In this document: one piece after another, positions 57,256 to 64,000 of the stretch
Numbering within the stretch: the first letter of the stretch is position 1
Layout of the letters: the number at the start of each line of letters is the position of its first letter
The notes under the pieces: generated by a model
The model's database searches: none
What the model was told of the DNA's origin: nothing
What the model saw: the letters and a program-made list of their open reading frames with translations, nothing else
Origin: JANNSX01 sp046348995
GTDB taxonomy: Bacteria; Pseudomonadota; Alphaproteobacteria; Rhizobiales; Hyphomicrobiaceae
Assembly: GCA_046348995.1 (NCBI GenBank)
Contig: JAXMDB010000008.1
Span: forward strand, 1-64,000
Length of the DNA: 64,000 nucleotides
Direction: 5' to 3'
Program-made: the position numbers and the translations under genes

Positions 57256-58878
57256 TCAGCTCGAGATGCGCAGCGCGTTCAAGTCCATGCCGATCGCCTC
57301 GAAGGCTTTGACGAGATCGGCCTCGCTGCCGGCCTCGAAATAGTTGTCTGGCGTGCTCGCGCATTTCTTGAGCTGAGACCGCGCCGTCGCGTCGCCCGCG
57401 AGGTTGTAGGCGATGCTGTAGACGACAATTCCGTCGTCCCGGACGTTTCCGCAGGCCGATTGCATGACGGTGTTCATCGCCGTCGTGAAACCCGAGGACG
57501 TCTTAGAGGCGGCTGCGAGACGCCCCGTCACGCCATAACCCCACCCGGAATAGTTCGATTGATTGTGGTTGCTCGCAGCCGTCAGCGTGTTGGCGCCGTC
57601 CGACATGACGACGAGGACCTTCTGGTTGTTGGGCGTATTCTTCGGCAGCCCTTCCGTGAACGGCTCCTGTGGCGACAGCACGCGCCAGCCCCACATCACG
57701 CCCTCGCCGATGTTGGTGTAGCCCTGAGCCACGAGGTCGTCGATCGCGGCGTCGATCGCCTGCCGGTCGTTCGTCAGCGGCGTGATCGGTCGGCTGTCAC
57801 ACATGTTGTTGGGACCGAGGCGCGTCGTGCCCGACATCGTCTGGTTGGGGGTGACGTTGTCGTATTTGCAGAGGCGCGACTGTGCGACTGCCGGATCGAG
57901 CGCCGCCGTCTTGTATTGAATGCAGGTGCCGCGCCAGTCCTTGCGAACGCAGATCGGCGCCGCCGCCGTGCATGAGCCGCCGTCGTCGGCCAGGTAGCTG
58001 TTGGAGTAGCGGTTGCCGTTCGCATTCGCGGTATCGGGCTCGTCGGGCGCGAAGCTCGGCACGAACAGACTGTCGGGCTCGGAGACGTCCGGCTCGTCGT
58101 CGGTAGTGGCGAAGGCGCCGGGGCGGACCTCGACGCAGCCGGCCCAACTGGCACCCCTCATCCGGTCGAGCAACGTGAAGCGCGGCACATTCTCCGACAT
58201 GTTCTCGTAGTGGACGCTCGACCGGCCGTCCGTGTCCATCCAGGAGGCATTCTGATTGTCGGAGCCGACATTGACGAGGGCGGCAAAGGGCACGACGCCG
58301 ACGCGCACGTTGTTGCTCGTCGAATTTTCCCCGAAGAGTGCGGTGATGAGGCCGTGCGCACCCGTCTTCAAGCTCGCGATATGGGTTCCCTTCATGGAGC
58401 CCGAGCCATCCAGGACCAGCACCACCTCGAGCTCGCCGGCGCCGGCGCTGACCATCGCCTCGGCGTCGATGTCGAGCTCGTTGATGCCGGCGATGCGCAC
58501 GAAGCTCGTTTGCAACGTCATCGCCGCACGCAACGTGACTTGGCCGCTGTCCGAATCGACGTCGACGGCGGAGAGCTCGGCATCCTCCATGCCGGCCGGC
58601 AGGTTGGCCATGAAAGTTTCCCGCGCCTTCGCTTCGGCCTGGACTTTGTCGGCGCCCGTCTCGAGCTCGCGGCCAGCGGCGAGCGCCGCCGAATCGAGCG
58701 CGTCCTGGATGCCTTCGCGGGCCATGAAGGCGCGGCCGAAGTCGACCGCGGCGCCGACGAACATGATCATGACGACGATGATGGCGCCGAACATGACACC
58801 GATCGAGCCGCGCTCGTTGCGGCTGAACTTTCCAACGCGAATGGAGAGAGCGGCGGCGAGACGAGCAATACGGTGCAT
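57256..58878 (-). CDS. TadG-like pilus assembly protein with von Willebrand A domain
   Basis: A protein of about 540 residues. ERGSIGVMFGAIIVVMIMFVGAAVDFGRAF (in parts, about 23-52) is the TadE/TadG-type N-terminal helix, followed by ALDSAALAAGRE. A von Willebrand factor A domain starts at VVLVLDGSGSMKGTH (MIDAS DxSxS-type motif, about 150) and ends with VLVVMSDGANTL and VVYSIAYNL. A long insert in the middle is rich in Cys (GSCTAAAPIC, RGTCIQ, RLCKYD), which suggests extracytoplasmic disulfides. TadG proteins belong to Tad/Flp pilus machines or envelope assembly. The ATG at 58878 is used. It lies downstream of TPR, CpaD and CpaC genes on the same strand. Confidence 0.85.
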   Translation of the reverse strand: MHRIARLAAALSIRVGKFSRNERGSIGVMFGAIIVVMIMFVGAAVDFGRAFMAREGIQDALDSAALAAGRELETGADKVQAEAKARETFMANLPAGMEDAELSAVDVDSDSGQVTLRAAMTLQTSFVRIAGINELDIDAEAMVSAGAGELEVVLVLDGSGSMKGTHIASLKTGAHGLITALFGENSTSNNVRVGVVPFAALVNVGSDNQNASWMDTDGRSSVHYENMSENVPRFTLLDRMRGASWAGCVEVRPGAFATTDDEPDVSEPDSLFVPSFAPDEPDTANANGNRYSNSYLADDGGSCTAAAPICVRKDWRGTCIQYKTAALDPAVAQSRLCKYDNVTPNQTMSGTTRLGPNNMCDSRPITPLTNDRQAIDAAIDDLVAQGYTNIGEGVMWGWRVLSPQEPFTEGLPKNTPNNQKVLVVMSDGANTLTAASNHNQSNYSGWGYGVTGRLAAASKTSSGFTTAMNTVMQSACGNVRDDGIVVYSIAYNLAGDATARSQLKKCASTPDNYFEAGSEADLVKAFEAIGMDLNALRISS

Positions 58879-59063
58879 GGCGGCCAACCCCGAAGTGGCG
58901 TTAACGGCCGCACCGCAGTTTGTGCGAATTCGCGGCCAATTTAGTCACTTCTACGATAGAGCCGTTGTGTTCTCGTAAAGCCGCTCGGCGCAAACAAGCG
59001 AAAACTTCTGTAAAATTGTCGGTATTCCGGCTCGGCGCACGCCCCTGCCTTTAATATCCGCAC

Positions 59064-59801
59064 TTACCCTCCGGCTTTCGCAACTTTCGTCTCCGCCTTG
59101 GCGCCGGTCAGCTCTTTGAGATAGGCGACATTGGCGTCCGCGACACCGGCCGGCGTGTCGGCGGCAGCGATTTTTTTGCTCTCGTCGTATTTGCCTTGCA
59201 GGCCGAGCACGAGCGCCAGGTTCTGCCGCGTCCGTGGCTTGGCGCCCGGCGCCGCGCTGGCCCGGCGCAGCAGGTCCTCGGCCATCTTGGGATTGCCTTC
59301 GAGCGTGTAGACGAAGGCCAGGTTGTTCAAGAGCTGCGGCTGATCGGGCGCAAGCTCCAGCCCCTTCTGCAGTGTCGACTTGGCGGCGGCGAGATCGCCC
59401 TTCTCGGCCTGCACGGCGCCCTTGGCCGAGAGGATCCGCCAATCTTTGACCCCACCCGCTTCCGCGCCCGAGAGCGCTTTCTCGGCCTCATCCGTGCGCC
59501 CGAGGCCGACGGCGAGACGGCTGTAGGTGATGACCGCATCGGCATTCCCGGGCTCGGCCGCGAGCGCCAGCGACGCGGCGGAGAACGCCTTCTGCTTGTC
59601 GCCTTTGATTTCGAGCGAGGTCGCCTCGGCGAGACTTGCGGCGGCCGTCGGCGGGGCCGTGGATGCGGTCGTCTCCGGGCTCGCCGCGAGCGGATCGGCA
59701 GCGAGCAGATTCACATCCCCCTGCGCCGCACACCCGGCGAGCGAGATCGCAAGCACGCTTAACGCCACTCCGGCCCGCAACGTCGAGAGCATCCCAGACA
59801 T
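59064..59801 (-). CDS. TPR lipoprotein (TadD-like)
   Basis: A protein of about 245 residues. A lipoprotein signal is visible, with LSVLAISLAGCAAQ giving the lipobox LAGC (Cys near residue 23). A short Ala/Thr linker leads to tandem TPR motifs from about residue 55, including SLEIKGDKQKAFSAASLALAAEPGN, ALSGAEAGGVKDWRILSAKGAVQAEKGDLAAAKSTLQKGLELAPDQPQLLNNLAFVY (in parts) and AEDLLRRA. TadD is the TPR lipoprotein that helps secretin assembly in Tad loci, and the neighbours CpaD and CpaC fit. The ATG at 59801 is used. Confidence 0.85.
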   Translation of the reverse strand: MSGMLSTLRAGVALSVLAISLAGCAAQGDVNLLAADPLAASPETTASTAPPTAAASLAEATSLEIKGDKQKAFSAASLALAAEPGNADAVITYSRLAVGLGRTDEAEKALSGAEAGGVKDWRILSAKGAVQAEKGDLAAAKSTLQKGLELAPDQPQLLNNLAFVYTLEGNPKMAEDLLRRASAAPGAKPRTRQNLALVLGLQGKYDESKKIAAADTPAGVADANVAYLKELTGAKAETKVAKAGG

Positions 59802-59893
59802 GATTGCCCGTCCCACATAGCCTCACTCCTCCCGGGATCGGCCCGGGCTCCGGCTACGCCAACACAACCGATACCTGAGAAAGCGCGCAGACC

Positions 59894-60610
59894 TTACTGG
59901 TTCTGCGACACGTCGGCCTTCTGCTCGACCTCGGTGGTCGCGGCACTCGTCTCCTCGCCGCCGGTGTACTTCTTCATGACGACGTCGCGCCGGTCGCTTA
60001 AGCGCGGCGTGCTCCGCCGCGGGCCGATGAGATCGTTCGGATTGGCGACCATCATCGCGAGGTTGCGGCTCTGGGCGCAGCCGAAGTTCCAATAAGGAAC
60101 GTTTTCCCGGCTCTCCGACAGGTTGTCGGGCCAGTAGCCGCACTCGGGCGGATGCGCGACGTAGCCCGTCTCGAACGCCATCGTGATGGCGTTGCCCTCT
60201 CCATAGGTGCCGGGCGTGACATAGCGAACGGCGCGCGTGGGCACCGCTGCGTTGACGAGCAGCGCCTGCAATTGCTCCTCGGCGAGACTGCCGCGGGCAT
60301 GCTCAGGCATCTCGATGGCGAGCGCGGTCTTACCCTGCAACCGATAGCGGCGGAAGAAGCGCAGGGCATCATCGGCCTGCTGGCGAGTGAGCCCCTTGTC
60401 CTCGCGGGCGAGATCGAGCGTCAGCTGATAGGGCCTGACGCCGACCGCGATCGGGTGATTGACCATCGGATCGACGGTCGACCAGCCGGCGACCGGGCCA
60501 CCCTCCCCGTCGTCGCGGCAAGCGGCGAGCGGGCCGGTGAGTGCGATGATGGCGGTCAGGGTGAGGGCGGCGGCTCCGCTCCTCGACGCCTTGGACTTCG
60601 TGATCGACAT
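59894..60610 (-). CDS. cpaD: CpaD-type pilus assembly lipoprotein
   Basis: A 238-residue outer-membrane-associated lipoprotein. The signal peptide ends in LTGPLAACRDD (lipobox LAAC near residue 31). The family blocks are HPIAVGVRPYQLTLDL, RFFRRYRLQGKTALAIEMP, PTRAVRYVTPGTYG and the C-terminal NFGCAQSRNLAMMVANPNDLIGPR, the CpaD signature. CpaD helps CpaC secretin placement in the outer membrane. It sits between the secretin gene (21 bases upstream) and the TPR lipoprotein gene, all on one strand. The C-terminal tail is Glu/Thr rich. Confidence 0.92.
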   Translation of the reverse strand: MSITKSKASRSGAAALTLTAIIALTGPLAACRDDGEGGPVAGWSTVDPMVNHPIAVGVRPYQLTLDLAREDKGLTRQQADDALRFFRRYRLQGKTALAIEMPEHARGSLAEEQLQALLVNAAVPTRAVRYVTPGTYGEGNAITMAFETGYVAHPPECGYWPDNLSESRENVPYWNFGCAQSRNLAMMVANPNDLIGPRRSTPRLSDRRDVVMKKYTGGEETSAATTEVEQKADVSQNQ

Positions 60611-60631
60611 GTGAGTTCCCCGATCGCTTCG

Positions 60632-62125
60632 CTACTCGATGATGAAGCCGATATCGCCCTGGAAGCTGCCGGGCGGCGGTGACGACGGATCGCCGTAGAC
60701 GCGGTTGAGGCGGCCGATGACGGCGCTTTCGATCTCGGCGTCCGGCATGAAGCCGTCGTCGGGCCGGGCCAGCGCATCGCGCGACGTCGGCCGCACGACA
60801 TAGGGCGTGACGATGATGACGAGCTCGGTCTCGCGCGCGCGGTAGTCCTTGCTGCGGAACAAAGCGCCGAGGATCGGGATGTTCTTGAGGCCCGGCACGC
60901 CGTCGATGTTCTGATTGAGATTGTCGGAAAGCAGGCCCGCCATGACCAGCGAGCCGCCGCTCGGCATCTCGACCGTCGTCGAGGCCCGCCGGACGCTCAG
61001 GCTCGGGATTGAGATCGTGTCGAGGGTGATGGCGCCCTCGGTCGAGATCTCGCTCACCTCGGTGGCGATCTTCATGCTGATGCGGCCGGCGTCGAGCACG
61101 ACCGGCGTGAACGAGAGGCCGACACCGAACGGCTTCCACTGGACCGAGATCGTGTCCTTGTCCTGGGCGACCGGAATGGGGAACTCGCCGCCGGCGAGGA
61201 AGCTCGCCGTCTCACCCGAGATGGCGGTGAGCTTGGGCTCGGCGAGGGTGCGCATGAGGCCCGCCCGCTCGAAAGCCTGTACGGAGCGCGCGAGGCAATC
61301 GACCGAGCTCAAGCCGCCGACCGTCGTCGGTGGCACCATGGCCGTGACGGCGCCGGGGATGACGCAGGAGCCGACATCGTCGCCGAGCACGCCGAACAGG
61401 AAGGAGTCGCGGCCGATGCCGTTGGAGACCGGGAAACCGTTGTTGGTGGCGCCGCCGACGACGCCCTCGCCGATGTGGTTGCCGTTCCAGTTGACGCCGA
61501 TCCGCTTGACGCTCTCGCGATGCATCTCGGCGACCGTGACCTGGAGCATCACCTGCTCCTCGGCCTTCACCTCGATCATGTTGATGAGCTTCTTACCGGT
61601 CGGCAGGAAGCTCGAGGCGATCTCGGCCGCGCGGGTGGCATCGACCGGGCGTGCGAGCGAGCCCTTGAGTACGAGGTTTTCGTTGGCCGACTCGACCGTG
61701 ATCCCACCGTCCGGGAACATGCGCTCGAGCATCGTGCGCAACGGGCCGTAGTCGAACTCGACACCCACCTCGAGCGTCAGCAACCGGTTGCCCTGCTCGT
61801 CGAACAGAAGCGCATTCGCCTGGCCGACCTTGCGGCCGATGAGGATGACGCGGTTCGTCGTCTGCACGACGGCGTCGAGGATGTCGGGGTTGGAGACGAC
61901 CACGTTGCCGAGACGCACCGGCATCTCGAGCACCATGGACTTGTCCATGCCGAGCCGCATCATGCGGGAAATCGGAAACTCGGTCTCGGGCGAGACGACG
62001 AGAGTCGACTTGTGGGCCGTCAGCTCCTCCTGGGCCGTCGCGGAGGAGACCGCGCCTTGCACCAACAGGGCCGCGAGCCAAAGCCCGAAGACCGACACAA
62101 GCAACCGGTGACTGAACCTCGACAT
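60632..62125 (-). CDS. cpaC: CpaC/RcpA-type secretin of the Tad pilus
   Basis: A protein of about 497 residues that forms the outer membrane pore of a Tad/Flp pilus system. After the signal peptide (LLVSVFGLWLAALLVQG) come the pilus-type N-domain (KSMVLEMPVRLGNVVVSNPDILDAVVQTTNRVILIGRKVGQANALLF, in parts), a KH-like N1 region, then the secretin domain with VMLQVTVAEMHRESVKRIGVNW, LAEPKLTAISGETASFLAGGEFPIP, and GVPGLKNIPILGALFRSKDYRARETELVIIVTPYVV (in parts). The ATG at 62125 is used; the longer frame has no signal peptide logic. It heads the cpaC-cpaD-tadD-tadG run. Confidence 0.94.
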   Translation of the reverse strand: MSRFSHRLLVSVFGLWLAALLVQGAVSSATAQEELTAHKSTLVVSPETEFPISRMMRLGMDKSMVLEMPVRLGNVVVSNPDILDAVVQTTNRVILIGRKVGQANALLFDEQGNRLLTLEVGVEFDYGPLRTMLERMFPDGGITVESANENLVLKGSLARPVDATRAAEIASSFLPTGKKLINMIEVKAEEQVMLQVTVAEMHRESVKRIGVNWNGNHIGEGVVGGATNNGFPVSNGIGRDSFLFGVLGDDVGSCVIPGAVTAMVPPTTVGGLSSVDCLARSVQAFERAGLMRTLAEPKLTAISGETASFLAGGEFPIPVAQDKDTISVQWKPFGVGLSFTPVVLDAGRISMKIATEVSEISTEGAITLDTISIPSLSVRRASTTVEMPSGGSLVMAGLLSDNLNQNIDGVPGLKNIPILGALFRSKDYRARETELVIIVTPYVVRPTSRDALARPDDGFMPDAEIESAVIGRLNRVYGDPSSPPPGSFQGDIGFIIE

Positions 62126-62492
62126 GCGCAATACCCCACACCGCGACGCTCTACTGACGAGCGCAACGACAAGCCAAACTTCGCAACAACTGAAGAACGG
62201 TGCGGCCCAACAGGGCGGACGCAACAGGTCCGACTGACACTCTCGTCACCGTGGCTTGCACGTTAGTCCGATTCACGGGAGCGCAACCGTCTTGGCCGGG
62301 ATCTGTCCCCAGTTCTGCGCAGCCGGTGGAAAAGCCGGTCTTCAAGCGCGGTCGAAGAGCGCGGGACGTGAAGCGTCAGCTCACTGATTCAAATGAGCTT
62401 TGCCACGCATGCCTCGACACCGAGACGGGCTCTCGGTCCGTCAGCGCCGATTGTTGATTTCCTGTCGAGGACGGTGAGGTGTGACCTCGACG
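62126..62492. other. Intergenic region upstream of cpaC
   Basis: This 367-base gap has no credible gene. It must hold the cpaC promoter, which I could not identify. A small hairpin ACCGAGA-CGGGC-TCTCGGT (62419-62437) lies about 55 bases past the stop of the HcnB-like gene and may be part of its 3' end, without a T-run. Confidence 0.5.
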
Positions 62493-63986
62493 TCATGCTC
62501 GAGACACGACTCGATCCGTGTCCGTGAGGCCGGCGAGCTCGCCGATGGTGACGGGCCGCAAGGCCGGCCGGGGCGCGAATCGCTGCGATTCGTCCGCGGC
62601 CGCGTGCGCGTGGCCCGCCGTGGCCATCGCGACCGCCTCGCCGCAGTAACGGCCCTGGCATCGGCCCATGCCCGAGCGGGTGGCACGTTTGAGCGTACCG
62701 GCGGTCGCGGCATGGTCGAGCGCACCGGACACGGCTGTGCCCGCCACACCCTCGCAGCGGCAGAGCGGCACCGCCTCGTCGAGCGCAACCGATGCGGCGA
62801 TGGCGGGGCGGTACATGCGCCACAGCCCCCGCTGGAACCGCAGCGCATCGGCGCGGCGGCGAAAAGCGATCGCGGCCTCCTCGCGCTGCCCGACGGTGAG
62901 CGGCTGCCCGAGCGAGCGCACGATCTCCGCGGCAGCGATGGCGCCGTTGGCGGCGGCGGCGTGCGCGCCCTGCAGGCCCGTGCAGTCGCCCGCCGCATAG
63001 AGACCCTCGACGGACGTTTCGCCAACCGCCGATACCTCCGTGACGAGTTGGCGCCGCTCGACATCGTAGCGATGCGCCGCGCCCAGCATCCGCAGGATCT
63101 CGTTGGCCGGCTGAAAGCCGTAGCCCATCGCCACCGCATCCGCCTCTATCAGGCGGGTCTGGCCGTTGGCGTCCTGGAGAAGCGCGGTCAGCGCATTGCC
63201 GTGCCGCTCGATGGCCGAGAGTCGCGTCGCCGGCAGCACCGGCACGCCCGCACGCTTCAGGATCCTGCGGTAGCGCAGACCTTGCGAGAGCAGCTCCGGC
63301 ATGCTCGCCGCCATGCGCAGGATGGCCGGGACATCGCGCCAGCCGGGCGGCGCCGCAAGCTCCGCCACGGCCTCCACCTTCGCCCCGGCCTCGAGAAGCT
63401 CGACGGCGACCTGCAGATTGAGCGGCCCGTTGCCCGCGACGACGACGTGGTGTCCGGCGAGCACGCGATAGCTGCGCAGCAGGGTCTGCGCCGCACCGGT
63501 CGTCATGACGCCCGGCAGCGTCCACCCCGGCACCGGCCAGGGCCGCTCGTAGGCGCCTGTCGCAATCAGCAATCGTTTCGGATGCACCAGCCGCAGCTGG
63601 CCCGCCTCGCGCACGACGACGCGCAGCCCTGCATGCGCGCTGACGACCTCGGCCGGCGCCAGCCGCACCGTACCTGACGCCGCGAGACGCTCGACCAACC
63701 GCCGGCCGTCCACGAATTGCGCATCGCGCGCCCGGGCGTCGAGCGCGCCCGGTACGGCTTGCTTGTAGAATTGGCCACCCGGGAGCGTCCGCTCATCGAC
63801 GAGCACCGTGTCGAGCCCGGCCTCGGCCGCGAAGGCGGCGGCCGTCATGCCGGCCGCACCTCCGCCGACGACGAGCAGGTCGGGCGCGAGCGGGGGCAGC
63901 CCGCCCTCGCTCTTCGCAGGCGCGGCGGCAACCTCGGGCCACGCCCGTTGCTTGCCGATCGCCATCGGCCGGTCGATCTTCGTCAT
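62493..63986 (-). CDS. HcnB/OoxA-like FAD-dependent dehydrogenase subunit with BFD-type iron-sulfur site
   Basis: A 497-residue flavoprotein. FAD binds at LLVVGGGAAGMTAAAFAAEAGLDT, NAD(P)-type or second nucleotide site at HHVVVAGNGPLNLQVAVELLEAG, and GLYAAGDCTGLQGAHAAAANGAIAA is the second FAD motif. The C-terminal part has the [2Fe-2S] BFD cysteines (LCRCEGV and MGRCQGRYCGE). This is the alpha/B subunit of opine/proline/glycine dehydrogenases such as OoxA, HcnB and hydroxyproline dehydrogenase. The ATG overlaps an upstream stop (ATGA) at the window edge, most likely the small ferredoxin-like partner (HcnA/OoxC). The substrate is unknown. Confidence 0.88.
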   Translation of the reverse strand: MTKIDRPMAIGKQRAWPEVAAAPAKSEGGLPPLAPDLLVVGGGAAGMTAAAFAAEAGLDTVLVDERTLPGGQFYKQAVPGALDARARDAQFVDGRRLVERLAASGTVRLAPAEVVSAHAGLRVVVREAGQLRLVHPKRLLIATGAYERPWPVPGWTLPGVMTTGAAQTLLRSYRVLAGHHVVVAGNGPLNLQVAVELLEAGAKVEAVAELAAPPGWRDVPAILRMAASMPELLSQGLRYRRILKRAGVPVLPATRLSAIERHGNALTALLQDANGQTRLIEADAVAMGYGFQPANEILRMLGAAHRYDVERRQLVTEVSAVGETSVEGLYAAGDCTGLQGAHAAAANGAIAAAEIVRSLGQPLTVGQREEAAIAFRRRADALRFQRGLWRMYRPAIAASVALDEAVPLCRCEGVAGTAVSGALDHAATAGTLKRATRSGMGRCQGRYCGEAVAMATAGHAHAAADESQRFAPRPALRPVTIGELAGLTDTDRVVSRA

Positions 63987-64000
63987 GCAGGCGCGCTGGC
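63983..64000 (-). CDS. Last five codons and stop of an upstream gene, running off the window
   Basis: Reading from the window edge on the minus strand gives Ala-Ser-Ala-Pro-Ala and TGA, which overlaps the next ATG as ATGA. The overlap and the usual order in HcnABC/Oox operons suggest the small 2Fe-2S subunit gene. Only the overlap is directly visible. Confidence 0.35.
   Translation of the reverse strand, partial: ASAPA

Overview
The window is about 64 kb of GC-rich DNA from an alphaproteobacterium, most likely order Hyphomicrobiales (Rhizobiales). This rests on gene families (DUF1127 protein, sarcosine oxidase soxBDAG with a GlxA/GbdR-type regulator, CpaC/CpaD Tad pilus parts, YeeE/YedE, RlpA), two TTAA-N7-TTAA sites of the CtrA type, and palindromic intergenic repeats. 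Genus cannot be told from the sequence alone. Almost every long antisense open frame is a shadow of a real gene.

1-9.5 kb holds housekeeping and envelope genes: a YeeE/YedE fragment, a CorA-like Mg channel, a YqhA-like membrane protein, a 24-codon ORF behind an unusually complete Shine-Dalgarno sequence, cyclopropane fatty acid synthase, a DUF924 protein, a LysR regulator facing a DUF1127 protein, a membrane histidine kinase, and an aromatic amino acid lyase homologue whose MIO triad and catalytic Tyr are replaced. 9.7-18.5 kb: a small secreted protein, an operon of ADP-forming acyl-CoA ligase plus acyl-CoA dehydrogenase with a FAD oxidoreductase upstream, a DMT exporter, dapE and two membrane proteins. 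18.6-23 kb: a VOC protein, a voltage-sensor K+ channel with an altered cyclic-nucleotide pocket, a SLOG-like protein, a TonB-family protein and RlpA.

23.4-43.2 kb is a nitrogen/one-carbon catabolic region: aldehyde dehydrogenase, a complete PotABCD-like ABC importer, a protein made of three RidA domains, an HD-domain protein, two coupled EamA transporters, soxBDAG, formate-tetrahydrofolate ligase and a GlxA-type AraC regulator. A plausible reading is uptake of an N-methylated or polyamine-like compound, demethylation by sarcosine oxidase to 5,10-methylene-THF, and C1 handling through Fhs. An AbiEii-type nucleotidyltransferase and a small partner are inserted, in frame with the operon's tight spacing, between soxB and soxD.

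43.3-47.6 kb is accessory in character: three secreted proteins (two of them built from one unnamed cysteine-bracketed domain, present three times), then a membrane-anchored ParA-like gene broken by three single-base frameshifts, and a small lower-GC ORF. 47.6-57.2 kb returns to core genes: DMT transporter, PilZ protein, priA, fructose-6-phosphate aldolase, a 1.1 kb repeat-filled gap, an APC permease, a CoA-transferase, a universal stress protein and rpe. 57.2-62.1 kb carries part of a Tad/Flp pilus locus (TadG-like, TPR lipoprotein, CpaD, CpaC). The window ends in an HcnB/OoxA-like dehydrogenase whose upstream partner runs off the edge.
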